Part shown: positions 1 to 5,976 of the stretch, piece after piece
How positions within the stretch are numbered: the first letter of the stretch is position 1
Layout: each line of letters opens with the position of its first letter
DNA from: Actinomycetota bacterium
Lineage (GTDB): Bacteria > Actinomycetota > Humimicrobiia > Humimicrobiales > Humimicrobiaceae
Length of the DNA: 6,912 nucleotides
Reading direction: 5' to 3'
Assembly (NCBI GenBank): GCA_018897225.1
Contig: JAHILC010000200.1
Span: 1-6,912, forward strand
The notes under the pieces: generated by a model
Databases searched by the model: none
The model's input: the letters and a program-made list of their open reading frames with translations, nothing else
What the model was told of the DNA's origin: nothing
Position numbers and translations under genes: made by a program

Positions 1-26
1 GTTCTTCCAAGATTTGAATACTTCAT
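1..26 (-). CDS. Aldo/keto reductase, N-terminal fragment (cut by window edge)
   Basis: Only the first eight codons of a leftward gene are inside the window. They read MKYSNLGR, with the next codon beginning AC (probably Thr). This matches the very common opening of aldo/keto reductases (M-K-Y-x-x-L-G-R-T-G), NADPH-dependent oxidoreductases with a TIM-barrel fold. The start is supported by a purine-rich ribosome binding site on the minus strand (AGGAGAAAGG, 32-41) at proper distance, and by an extended -10 promoter further upstream. The family call rests on so few residues that it is tentative; that a real gene starts here is more certain than its product. Confidence 0.5.
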
Positions 27-70
27 TTTAACCTTTCTCCTGTTTAAACTTAATAAATGATTTGATTATA

Positions 71-79
71 ATTATACCA
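71..79 (-). promoter_or_regulatory. Extended -10 promoter for the leftward aldo/keto reductase-like gene
   Basis: On the minus strand the sequence reads TGGTATAAT, a perfect -10 hexamer (71-76) preceded by the TGn extension (77-79). No good -35 hexamer is seen at 16-18 bases, which is tolerated by extended -10 promoters. Transcription would start near 64, leaving a leader of about 38 bases that carries the ribosome binding site at 32-41. Confidence 0.4.
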
Positions 80-127
80 ACAAAATACTTGATAACACTA
101 TAAAATACTATTAGGCTCTACCCTATT

Positions 128-202
128 ATGAACCAGTACATCGATTATTTCTTAAACTACTTACAAACTGAAAAAGATGCTGCAAAATCTGTCATACATT
201 AA
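128..202 (+). pseudogene. Possible remnant of a XerC/XerD-type tyrosine recombinase N-terminus
   Basis: A 24-codon ORF begins MNQYIDYFLNYLQTEK and ends at TAA. Its pattern resembles the first helix of the SAM-like core-binding domain of XerC/XerD recombinases, which typically reads M-x-x-[FY]-[IL]-x-x-F-L-x-Y-L-x-x-E-K-G-x-S-x-x-T-I. The similarity stops where the family continues with an A-Y-x-x-D-L segment. In a shifted frame the next bases encode a basic stretch containing LRLKYRQYSL, which might be decayed continuation, but this is weak. No strong ribosome binding site precedes the ATG. The best reading is a broken fragment of an integrase-like gene; chance similarity over so short a stretch remains possible. 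Confidence 0.38.
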
Positions 203-348
203 GGTTAAAATATCGTCAATATAGTCTGAGTAATTGTGCCAGAAGCCGAGTTATAAACTAGAAATACTTAGAAGATGTATTTAAAGTTGTAATAAGATAA
301 ATTATCAAAATAATTGTTATTTTTTTATACTAATTTATTATAAATAGA

Positions 349-1665
349 TTATATTTTACCATTCAATCTAAATAGTTTTATGGGATTATCATAAAAAAAC
401 ATCTTACCTATTTCTTTTGCTTTATCTATATCAAACAATTTTTCAGAAACCTTCTTTGACAATGCTTTAGCAATGTTTTCCCTGGCAAGATACTGATGTC
501 CAAACACTCCATCTATAAATGCGTAATCCCCACCAAATGCACTTATTTTATTTAGAGGCACTGTATCAATCCATTCAAGTAATGCATTTACAGAGGCATT
601 GGGAGATATTATATGAGCCCAGCACATATCAATATATACATTAGGAAAATTTTTAGCCAGTACAGTTATTTCATTTTGATATGGATACCCAATATGGAAA
701 AGATCAAAGCTTACATCAGGATATTCTAAAAACAAGTTTGTTAGAAGTGTTGGATTACTATTTGTAATTATATTGCCATTGCCTTCCTGCAGACCTGTAT
801 GGATTTGTATTATTAAACTCTTTTTATTAGCAATATTTAGAATATAGTGCATCATGTAATCCTGGAAATTTTTACCCAAATAGATTGGCCTTTCATGCCA
901 TTCAGGAAAATGTTTGGTTTTAAATATGTTGTTAAATTCTTTTTCTGCATCAGATTTTTCTACCCTTTTATATTCTAGGGCTCGTTTATATGCCAGGGCG
1001 CTCTTTAGGCCTACTGCTCCCAGTTTATAGGCTTTGGTAATAATTGATTCAGTTGCTTCAAGATAATCATTAAAAGATGCTATTCTTATACCTGAATCAT
1101 TTTCCATCTTAACAATAAAATCCCAGGTTAAAGGACAGACGATATTTCCAATATTATATATAGCTCTAAAAAAGTTTTGATCGCAATATATGCTCCTCTC
1201 ATTTAAGATATTATATTCTTTATCAAATATATTTACGTCTAATAAACTTATTTTTATCCTTGACTTATCCTTAAGTATCTTTTTAAAATGTCCTTCAGTA
1301 AGCGTCTCTAAAAATTTATTATTTAATTCTTCTATGGTTGATTTTGATATTCCATCTATTCCATAAATTTCTTTTGCAGCAATCTCCAATGATCTTCCAT
1401 AACCAGTATATTTTGAGACTTCCCAGTATGGTTCTGTCAATTTCCATTTTTCTATAATCGGTAATTTGCTTTCAATTATTTTTTTATAATCACTTTTTGA
1501 AAAACCTGCAGAGATCAAATCGCAACTAAAATAATGTGTAAGATATTCTTTCAATACATCAGTATCACTTTCCCTATCAGCTTCAAAGGATGGAAGGTGC
1601 TCATGAGTATCTATTATTTCCAGTTTTTTTATGTAATCAAGGATTTCATTATATATTTTGTCCAT
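349..1665 (-). CDS. Amidohydrolase-family protein (metal-dependent TIM-barrel hydrolase)
   Basis: The 438-aa product has the layout of the amidohydrolase superfamily (amidohydrolase_2/uronate-isomerase-like branch), cytoplasmic enzymes that use one or two divalent metals to hydrolyse or isomerise small substrates. Visible landmarks are the strand-1 metal motif D19-T-H21-E-H23, a Lys at 221 in GLKSALAY where strand 4 would end, His289 in QIHTG, His324 in FHIGYP, and Asp380 in FGGDY, the expected strand-8 Asp. All the usual metal and acid-base positions therefore look present, so the enzyme is probably active. There is no signal peptide or membrane segment. The ATG at 1665 is fixed by an excellent AGGAGGT site 8 bases upstream. 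The gene lies 21 bases behind an 18-codon HEPN-like stub and probably shares a transcript with the nucleotidyltransferase gene. The substrate is unknown; I cannot separate a carboxylic-acid decarboxylase, a lactonase or an isomerase from sequence alone. Confidence 0.85.
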   Translation of the reverse strand: MDKIYNEILDYIKKLEIIDTHEHLPSFEADRESDTDVLKEYLTHYFSCDLISAGFSKSDYKKIIESKLPIIEKWKLTEPYWEVSKYTGYGRSLEIAAKEIYGIDGISKSTIEELNNKFLETLTEGHFKKILKDKSRIKISLLDVNIFDKEYNILNERSIYCDQNFFRAIYNIGNIVCPLTWDFIVKMENDSGIRIASFNDYLEATESIITKAYKLGAVGLKSALAYKRALEYKRVEKSDAEKEFNNIFKTKHFPEWHERPIYLGKNFQDYMMHYILNIANKKSLIIQIHTGLQEGNGNIITNSNPTLLTNLFLEYPDVSFDLFHIGYPYQNEITVLAKNFPNVYIDMCWAHIISPNASVNALLEWIDTVPLNKISAFGGDYAFIDGVFGHQYLARENIAKALSKKVSEKLFDIDKAKEIGKMFFYDNPIKLFRLNGKI

Positions 1666-1673
1666 TTATTTTT

Positions 1674-1680
1674 ACCTCCT
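1674..1680 (-). promoter_or_regulatory. Strong ribosome binding site of the amidohydrolase gene
   Basis: The minus strand reads AGGAGGT, a near-complete match to the anti-Shine-Dalgarno sequence, 8 bases before the ATG at 1665. It lies in the short gap behind the HEPN-like stub and shows that the hydrolase is translated independently. It contrasts with the nucleotidyltransferase gene upstream, which has no recognisable site. Confidence 0.85.
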
Positions 1681-1686
1681 AGAATT

Positions 1687-1743
1687 TTATCCAGCTGCTT
1701 CTTTGATATCATTGACAAATTCCTTATCGCCTCTTTCAGACAT
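1687..1743 (-). pseudogene. N-terminal stub of a HEPN (DUF86/HepT-like) toxin
   Basis: An 18-codon ORF reads MSERGDKEFVNDIKEAAG and then TAA. This is very like the start of DUF86/HEPN proteins, the RNase toxin partners of MNT nucleotidyltransferases, which commonly begin M-S-x-R-x-D-x-x-[FY]-[LV]-x-D-I-x-E-A. The ATG overlaps the end of the nucleotidyltransferase gene by 8 bases, exactly the coupling expected of an intact MNT-HEPN pair. The rest of the domain, including the catalytic R-x4-6-H motif, is missing; the sequence passes straight into the amidohydrolase leader. I infer a toxin gene lost by deletion. The short length limits certainty. Confidence 0.55.
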
Positions 1744-2047
1744 ATATCACACTCCTTTTAATGTCTTCTGCTACTTCTTTAATTCTTATTGTGTCCACAC
1801 CAATAGGAGTTAATACTTCAACCTTTCTTCCGAATAAATTTTCAAGGTAATCAACTAGATTCATAAAATTATCTAGATCAGGGTTTCCAAATTCTACAAT
1901 TAAATCTATATCACTATTCTTATTCTGTTTATCTTTAGCAAAAGAACCAAATAAACCAATCTTTTTTACAGTATATCTCTCTAAAATATTTTTTTTCTCA
2001 TTGAGAATACTAATAATTTCTTTACTGGTAAGTACTTTATTTTTCAT
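1736..2047 (-). CDS. MNT-type minimal nucleotidyltransferase (HEPN/MNT antitoxin family)
   Basis: The 103-aa product is a minimal nucleotidyltransferase of the polymerase-beta fold. The diagnostic GS-x10-D-x-D motif is complete: Gly34-Ser35 in GLFGSFA, then Asp46 and Asp48 in SDIDLIVEF. Glu77 in KVEVL is at the place of the third carboxylate. In the studied MntA/HepT systems such proteins use ATP to AMPylate a tyrosine of the HEPN RNase toxin and so silence it. Here only a stub of a HEPN gene follows, so the protein is an orphan unless a partner lies elsewhere. The ATG at 2047 gives a start typical of the family; an in-frame TTG at 2071 would add eight residues. Neither has a Shine-Dalgarno site. 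A TATAAT on the minus strand at 2060-2065 would place the transcript start only about six bases before the ATG, and another at 2083-2088 would give a leader of about 29 bases. Confidence 0.85.
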   Translation of the reverse strand: MKNKVLTSKEIISILNEKKNILERYTVKKIGLFGSFAKDKQNKNSDIDLIVEFGNPDLDNFMNLVDYLENLFGRKVEVLTPIGVDTIRIKEVAEDIKRSVIYV

Positions 2048-2161
2048 TTTTTGGATTTCATTATAAAACAAAATATAACAAAATTATACAAAATAGAATT
2101 AATATTTACAGGTATTTAGCATTATTAAAAACAAAATTTCTTATAATACATTTTAGTTCTT

Positions 2162-2190
2162 TTGACATGCATTTTTTAAGTATTTTTAGT
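2162..2190 (+). promoter_or_regulatory. Possible sigma-A promoter upstream of the orphan terminator
   Basis: A perfect TTGACA (2162-2167) is followed after 17 bases by TTTAGT (2185-2190), a 4-of-6 match to the -10 consensus. Transcription would begin near 2197 and run rightward, with no ORF before the hairpin at 2272-2300. AT-rich DNA produces such matches by chance, so this is a candidate only. Confidence 0.3.
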
Positions 2191-2271
2191 GATTGCAGAT
2201 ATAAAAAATGAATACATAAGTGATTGTTTGCAAAGCCTATTACCTTTCCTACTCATCCTTTCAGTTTATTT

Positions 2272-2310
2272 AACCCCAAAGGCGAATATCTCAAGGGGTT
2301 TGTTTTGTTT
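2272..2310 (+). terminator. Intrinsic-terminator-like hairpin with no gene in front of it
   Basis: AACCCC (2272-2277) pairs perfectly with GGGGTT (2295-2300) around a 17-base loop, followed by the T-rich tail TGTTTTGTTT. The tail is on the plus strand only, so it would stop rightward transcription. There is no rightward gene upstream within the window except the short recombinase-like fragment at 128-202, so the hairpin either ends a short RNA that starts near 2197, is left over from a lost gene, or shields the export operon from read-through. The large loop and interrupted T-run make it a weak terminator. Confidence 0.45.
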
Positions 2311-2342
2311 GTAGAATAATTTATGCTTCATTAATATTTAAT

Positions 2343-2420
2343 TATAATCCTTCTAAATGTCTTAAAAAAAGTTATATAAGTATAAATCTCCAGAATTTCT
2401 TCATTTTCTTCCTATATAAT
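2343..2420 (+). promoter_or_regulatory. Candidate promoter region of the export operon
   Basis: Two perfect TATAAT boxes lie in the leader, at 2343-2348 and 2415-2420. The first has TTTATG 17 bases upstream, and the second has no good -35. A poor -35 would fit a promoter activated by a response regulator. Two TTTCTTC copies (2396-2402 and 2405-2411) sit at the -35 position of the second box, spaced 9 bases apart, and could be a binding site for the OmpR-type regulator encoded downstream, whose family binds direct repeats. This link is an inference. Confidence 0.3.
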
Positions 2421-2460
2421 TGCTATCATAAAGATGAGTGAGTAATTATAAAAAAACGTG

Positions 2461-2466
2461 AAGGGG
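2461..2466 (+). promoter_or_regulatory. Ribosome binding site that sets the adaptor start
   Basis: AAGGGG lies 6 bases before the ATG at 2473. It makes that ATG the real start rather than the in-frame GTG at 2458, which lies before the site and would add five residues (GTG AAG GGG ATA AAT). Confidence 0.7.
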
Positions 2467-2472
2467 ATAAAT

Positions 2473-3372
2473 ATGAACTCAAAAAGAAAAGTTCTAAAAA
2501 CAATTTTCAAAGTGTTGCCTGCAGTTCTTTCTTTGGCAGCTCTGATTGTTTTGACAGCATGTACGGGGATGGGACCTTTTTCCACCAATAACAATCAGAG
2601 TTCCGCACAGAACCAGGGGATGCAGACCTATACAGTTGTGAGAGGCAATATTCTGCAGGAAGCGACCACAACCGGTGCTGTTGATGTAAAAAATACCAAT
2701 ACCTACACTTTTGAGGTTGCAGGAAAAGTCATTTCAGCTCTGGAGCAGGGAGATACATTTAAAAAAGGTGAAGTGTTGACTGAGCTTGATAATTCTGATG
2801 GTGTGGCTAAAATAAACGACCTTGAAGATAGCCTCCAGACTGCAGAAGACAGCCTATCTACCTCTAAAAGTTCTCTTACAACAGCAAAAATAAATTATCA
2901 AAAAGCACTTGATGCCAATCATATTGCTATCCAGCTCGCAGATTTGAATACACAGAAATCTGAAGAAAACATAAAAAGCGCTTTTGCATCACTTGAAAAT
3001 GCAAATATCAGCGCTGATTTAGCTTATGAAAGTGCAGCAGCAGCTCTTGAAAAAGCTACTTCTGAAGCTATTAAGAATGCTTCATCTACAGATCCAATAG
3101 ATGAGGCACAAAATAAGCTCGAATCTACAAAAGCATCAGGTGAAGCATCAACATCTCAGGCTGAAACAAATTATGAAAAATCACAACTTGAGCAATCCTC
3201 AACGTATTGGAATAATCTCTCATCACTGCAATCTGCGCAAGCCCAGATTAAGCTTACTCAGGTAAATATAAGCGATGCAGAATTAAAGATAAAACAGGCT
3301 GAAAGAAGCGTGGAAAATTCCAAGCAGGATATTGTGATGCAAAACAAGATCTCAATGATTACAAAATCTTAG
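2473..3372 (+). CDS. Adaptor 5' part: lipoprotein signal, first lipoyl half and helical hairpin
   Basis: As it stands this ORF encodes 299 aa. Residues 1-29 form a lipoprotein signal: basic start (NSKRK), a hydrophobic core, and a lipobox LTAC with the lipidated Cys at 30. A Ser/Asn/Gln-rich linker follows. Residues about 53-106 are the first half of the barrel-sandwich (lipoyl-like) domain, ending GDTFKKGEVLTELD. Residues about 112-295 form a long Ala/Ser/Lys/Glu-rich coiled coil that would be the helical hairpin. The last residues, after MQ, are out-of-frame and end at TAG. Alone, this product lacks the second lipoyl half, beta barrel and membrane-proximal domain and should not work as an adaptor. 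Confidence 0.7.
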   Translation: MNSKRKVLKTIFKVLPAVLSLAALIVLTACTGMGPFSTNNNQSSAQNQGMQTYTVVRGNILQEATTTGAVDVKNTNTYTFEVAGKVISALEQGDTFKKGEVLTELDNSDGVAKINDLEDSLQTAEDSLSTSKSSLTTAKINYQKALDANHIAIQLADLNTQKSEENIKSAFASLENANISADLAYESAAAALEKATSEAIKNASSTDPIDEAQNKLESTKASGEASTSQAETNYEKSQLEQSSTYWNNLSSLQSAQAQIKLTQVNISDAELKIKQAERSVENSKQDIVMQNKISMITKS

Positions 3373-3497
3373 CACCTTATGACGGTATTATCAGTTCTAC
3401 AGGGTATAAAATAGGTGAACAGGTCAGCCAGAGCGGAAACGGCATTTCGATAATAAGCAATGAATTTATTATAAAAGCAACAATAAGTGAAAATGAT

Positions 3498-3935
3498 ATG
3501 CCTAAGGTTAAGGTTGGAAATGAAGTGGTCATTTCACTGGATGCATATTCGGATGTTGAACTGAATGGAACACTGGAAAAAATTAATCCGGTTTCTACAA
3601 CCACAAATGGTATAGTTTCTTATGAGGTGTTAATAAGTTTTCAGGACGTAGCTGATGTTGAACTTTTTTACGGACTTTCTGCCAATATATCTATAATTGT
3701 TGCAAAAGCGGAAAATGTACTTTATGTACCCATTCAGTCTGTATATAAGGAAAATGGTAAAAGTTATGTTGATGTTTTAAAAACTGCACAGACAGGAAAG
3801 GCAAACAAAGGCGCACAGGATCAATCAATTGAAAAAATCGAAGTTACTAAAGGTATAAATGATTATGTAAATATAGAGATAAAGTCCGGAATTAGTCAAG
3901 GAGATATTATTGTAACTTCGAAGGTAACACAATAG
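3498..3935 (+). CDS. Adaptor 3' part: beta-barrel and membrane-proximal domains
   Basis: From the ATG at 3498 this frame encodes 145 aa, but the homologous coding clearly starts earlier, near 3345, with DLNDYKILAPYDGIISS and the motif GEQVSQSGNGISII of the second lipoyl half. The part from 3498 contains the beta barrel (ATISENDMPKVKVGNEV just before and into it, then TLEKINPVS), and the closing VLYVPIQSVYKENGKSYV and GISQGDIIV segments that are typical of the MacA/YknX C-terminus. No convincing ribosome binding site precedes 3498, so separate translation is doubtful. It ends 9 bases before the ATPase start. Confidence 0.6.
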   Translation: MPKVKVGNEVVISLDAYSDVELNGTLEKINPVSTTTNGIVSYEVLISFQDVADVELFYGLSANISIIVAKAENVLYVPIQSVYKENGKSYVDVLKTAQTGKANKGAQDQSIEKIEVTKGINDYVNIEIKSGISQGDIIVTSKVTQ

Positions 3936-3944
3936 GGGTGATAT

Positions 3945-4739
3945 TTGAAAATGGAAGAAAAAGTCATAGAAATTAAAAATATTTCAAAAGTATATAAGAT
4001 TGAAAACTTTAAAGTGAATGCTTTAAATGGGATTAATCTAAATGTTACAAAAGGCGAATATGTTGCAATCATGGGACCTTCAGGTTCAGGAAAATCAACC
4101 CTTATGAATATTATTGGCTGCCTTGATACCCCGACTAAAGGCACTTATACACTTGACAGCCAGGATATAAGTAAATTGAATGATAACAGGCTTGCTGAAA
4201 TCAGGAACAAAAAGGTAGGGTTTGTATTTCAGACCTTCAATCTCTTGTCAAGGTATAGTGCCATAGATAATATTGAACTTCCCCTGATTTATTCAAAAGG
4301 AAGGCTGCCGAAACCCAGAAGAGAAATGATAATGGATGTCATCATATCGGTAGGACTGAAGGGCCGTGAGAAACACAGGCCAAGCCAGATGTCAGGCGGC
4401 GAAAGGCAGAGAGTTGCAATCGCAAGGGCTTTAATAAACAGTCCGTCAATAATACTTGCAGATGAACCAACAGGAAACCTTGATTCCAGAACAGGAGAAG
4501 AGATAATGGCAATATTCGAGGACCTTAACCTGCGGGGCAGTACAATATTTCTCGTGACTCATGAATTGGACATTGCAAGACATACAGACAGGATTTTGTA
4601 TTTGAGGGACGGTATTATTACCGGTGAAGAGAAAATAAAGAAACCGATCTCTGCAAAAGACACCTTAAAAAATATGCCGACTTTGGAAGACAGGATAAGT
4701 AAATTAGAGGAGAATAAAAATTATGAAAAGGATATTTGA
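3945..4739 (+). CDS. MacB-family (YknY/LolD-like) ABC transporter ATPase
   Basis: The 264-aa cytoplasmic ATPase powers the export system. All motifs of an active ABC ATPase are present: Walker A GPSGSGKST (44-52), Q-loop Gln96 in FVFQTFNLL, signature MSGGERQR (149-156), Walker B IILADEPTG with Asp173 and Glu174, D-loop NLDS, and switch His206 in VTHE. The order and wording are those of the MacB/LolD/FtsE group, which works by mechanotransmission rather than by moving substrate through the membrane domain. A tail of about 30 charged residues follows the normal end of the domain. The TTG start at 3945 is 4 bases after AGGGGTG; the ATG at 3951 is the alternative, 2 residues shorter. The end overlaps the permease gene by 17 bases, so the two are translated together. 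Confidence 0.93.
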   Translation: MKMEEKVIEIKNISKVYKIENFKVNALNGINLNVTKGEYVAIMGPSGSGKSTLMNIIGCLDTPTKGTYTLDSQDISKLNDNRLAEIRNKKVGFVFQTFNLLSRYSAIDNIELPLIYSKGRLPKPRREMIMDVIISVGLKGREKHRPSQMSGGERQRVAIARALINSPSIILADEPTGNLDSRTGEEIMAIFEDLNLRGSTIFLVTHELDIARHTDRILYLRDGIITGEEKIKKPISAKDTLKNMPTLEDRISKLEENKNYEKDI

Positions 4740-5976
4740 AAATTTAAAGGTTGCTTTTAAATCATTAAATTCAAATAAGCTAAGAGCATTCTTGACAATG
4801 CTGGGAATCATAATCGGGGTAGGTTCAGTGGTGGCTGTAATTTCAATTGGAGCAGGTGCGGAAGCATTAATAACTCAGAATCTTCAAAGCATGGGGACAA
4901 ACGTAATTACAATTTCCCCCGGAAGGGCAGAACCACGTGGTGAGGGCGGACCTATGAGACATCTTGAGGATGCCAATACTGAGACAATCGATGAGGGAGA
5001 ATTACATCTTGAGGATGCCATAGCGCTCCAGGCTAAAGCCACACTTTTAAATGAAGTTGTGCCTGTATTGTATGGCAGGAATTCCACGATTTCTTACATG
5101 AGCTGGAGCGGGCAGGTAAGCGTAACCGGCACAACCCAGGATTTTTTAACAGTACAAGGCTATAAAATGGCTGAGGGGAATTTTATTACCGAAAGTGATG
5201 TTTCAAACCTGTCAAATGTTGCTGTAATCGGAAATACAGTAGCAGAAGATTATTTCGGAAAGATAAATCCGGTCGGGGAAATCATTAAGATAAACGGTAA
5301 AAACTTCGTTATTTCAGGACTGCTTCAAACAATCGGGACCGCGGGTTTTGGTTCAGACCCTGATAATTCAATATATATACCAATCACGACAGCCCAGAAT
5401 AAGTTGTATGGTACAGACACAGTTGACAGTATCATAGCAAAACTGAAAAATGAAAATCAGCTTGACGAATCAACCGCAGAAGTAAAAAGTATCTTAAGGA
5501 TACAGCACCGAATCATGCCGGGAGAAAACAATGATTTTTCCGTGAGCAGCCCGACACAATTTCTTGAGACTGCAAGTTCAGTGCTCCAGATCCTTTCAAT
5601 AACTCTTGGCGGTATTGCTGCAATTTCACTGCTGGTCGGTGGCATTGGCATTATGAATATCATGTTTGTATCTGTTACAGAAAGGACTCGCGAAATCGGA
5701 ATCAGAAAATCCCTTGGTGCAAAAAACAGGGATATTCTTATGCAGTTCTTAACTGAAAGTATAATATTAAGCCTGTTAGGCGGCCTGCTTGGAATAGGGT
5801 TTGCATACCTGATATCCTGGCTGGTGAAAACATTCAGCGGCCTGAGTCCTTTGATTACTGCAACACCTATAATACTTGCTCTTTCATTTTCGACAGCGAT
5901 AGGTTTAATTTTTGGCATCTTCCCTGCAATGAGGGCGGCAAGGTTGAACCCTATTGAATCGTTAAGATATGAGTAG
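4723..5976 (+). CDS. MacB/YknZ-like ABC transporter permease (FtsX fold)
   Basis: The 417-aa membrane subunit has the standard four-helix MacB plan: one helix after a short amphipathic start (about 22-42), a large extracytoplasmic MacB_PCD domain (about 45-285), then three helices (about 290-314, 343-368, 382-403). The segment TERTREIGIRKSLGA (319-333), between helices 2 and 3, is the conserved cytoplasmic coupling region that meets the ATPase. The protein ends with the family's N-P-I-E-S-L-R-Y-E. Size is normal for the group (about 400 aa). GAGGAG lies 10 bases before the ATG. The extracytoplasmic domain contains two HLEDA copies (80-84, 95-99), encoded by a perfect DNA repeat. The two homologous subunits would form a dimer with two ATPases and recruit the adaptor. 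Confidence 0.93.
   Translation: MKRIFENLKVAFKSLNSNKLRAFLTMLGIIIGVGSVVAVISIGAGAEALITQNLQSMGTNVITISPGRAEPRGEGGPMRHLEDANTETIDEGELHLEDAIALQAKATLLNEVVPVLYGRNSTISYMSWSGQVSVTGTTQDFLTVQGYKMAEGNFITESDVSNLSNVAVIGNTVAEDYFGKINPVGEIIKINGKNFVISGLLQTIGTAGFGSDPDNSIYIPITTAQNKLYGTDTVDSIIAKLKNENQLDESTAEVKSILRIQHRIMPGENNDFSVSSPTQFLETASSVLQILSITLGGIAAISLLVGGIGIMNIMFVSVTERTREIGIRKSLGAKNRDILMQFLTESIILSLLGGLLGIGFAYLISWLVKTFSGLSPLITATPIILALSFSTAIGLIFGIFPAMRAARLNPIESLRYE
4959..5020 (+). repeat. In-frame 17-bp direct repeat, 45 bp apart, inside the permease gene
   Basis: The sequence acatcttgaggatgcca occurs at 4959-4975 and again, without mismatch, at 5004-5020. The offset of 45 bases equals 15 codons, so both copies encode HLEDA in the same frame. 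Bases just outside the repeat differ. Recombination or slippage between the copies would add or remove exactly 15 residues without breaking the frame. The single-copy form would match the usual L-x-x-E-D-A helix start of this family. Confidence 0.85.

Larger units (their letters stand above)
27..348. other. Intergenic region between the leftward aldo/keto reductase-like gene and the amidohydrolase
   Basis: This 322-base stretch holds the leader and promoter of the left-edge gene and a recombinase-like short ORF at 128-202. The part from 203 to 348 is AT-rich, with stop codons in all frames. It has no GC-rich hairpin followed by a T-run, so no intrinsic terminator for the amidohydrolase gene ending at 349 can be pointed out. 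Confidence 0.6.
2048..2472. other. Divergent intergenic region between the nucleotidyltransferase gene and the export operon
   Basis: This 425-base region separates leftward from rightward transcription. It has no ORF longer than about 15 codons that I can support. Left to right it holds AT-rich promoter candidates for the nucleotidyltransferase, a TTGACA-type promoter-like element (2162-2190, plus strand), a hairpin with a T-rich tail (2272-2310), and the AT-rich leader of the adaptor gene with two TATAAT boxes and a ribosome binding site. Confidence 0.6.
2473..3935 (+). pseudogene. MacA/YknX-like efflux adaptor lipoprotein, split by a frameshift
   Basis: This is the membrane-fusion (HlyD/MacA-type) subunit of the export system that follows. 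The reading frame opened at 2473 stops at 3372, yet the homologous protein continues without loss in the -1 frame from about 3345 to 3935. At the break the sequence reads ATGCAAAACAAG; one more A in the run at 3341-3344 would give MQKQDLNDYKILAPYDG, exactly the family's return from coiled coil into the second lipoyl half. The repaired protein is 487 aa, longer than MacA or YknX (about 370-380 aa) because of a long helical hairpin. No standard slippery heptamer is present in frame, so programmed frameshifting is unlikely. Either the gene is inactivated or a base was lost in sequencing a homopolymer. The intact, co-directional ATPase and permease genes argue that the system is or was recently functional. 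Confidence 0.75.

Noticed and set aside
1534..1761. A plus-strand 75-codon ORF rich in aromatic and hydrophobic residues.
   Set aside because: It is antisense to the start of the amidohydrolase and the HEPN stub, and its composition is that of reverse-complemented AT-rich coding sequence.
2200..2300. A c-di-GMP (GEMM) or other known riboswitch, prompted by the GCAAAGCCTATTACC segment.
   Set aside because: The rest of the GEMM core (the GCACAGGGCAAACC-type 5' part and the tetraloop receptor) is not present, and I could not fit THF, glycine or T-box consensus elements on either strand.
2458..2594. GTG at 2458 as the adaptor start, and an antisense 60-codon ORF at 2412-2594.
   Set aside because: The ribosome binding site lies after the GTG and before the ATG at 2473. 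The antisense ORF is opposite the lipoprotein signal sequence and has no support.
3337..3348. Programmed -1 ribosomal frameshifting to join the two adaptor halves.
   Set aside because: In the upstream frame the codons are CAA AAC AAG; the heptamer G CAA AAC does not allow both tRNAs to re-pair after a -1 slip, and no strong downstream stem was evident. The family needs no frameshift, so a lost base is simpler.
5457..5918. A 153-codon antisense ORF opposite the permease gene, and similar ones at 4884-5087, 3896-4144, 3377-3604 and 6336-6560.
   Set aside because: Each lies opposite a gene with clear family motifs, has no ribosome binding site that I could support, and its translation resembles no protein family. 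They are by-products of the codon pattern on the other strand.
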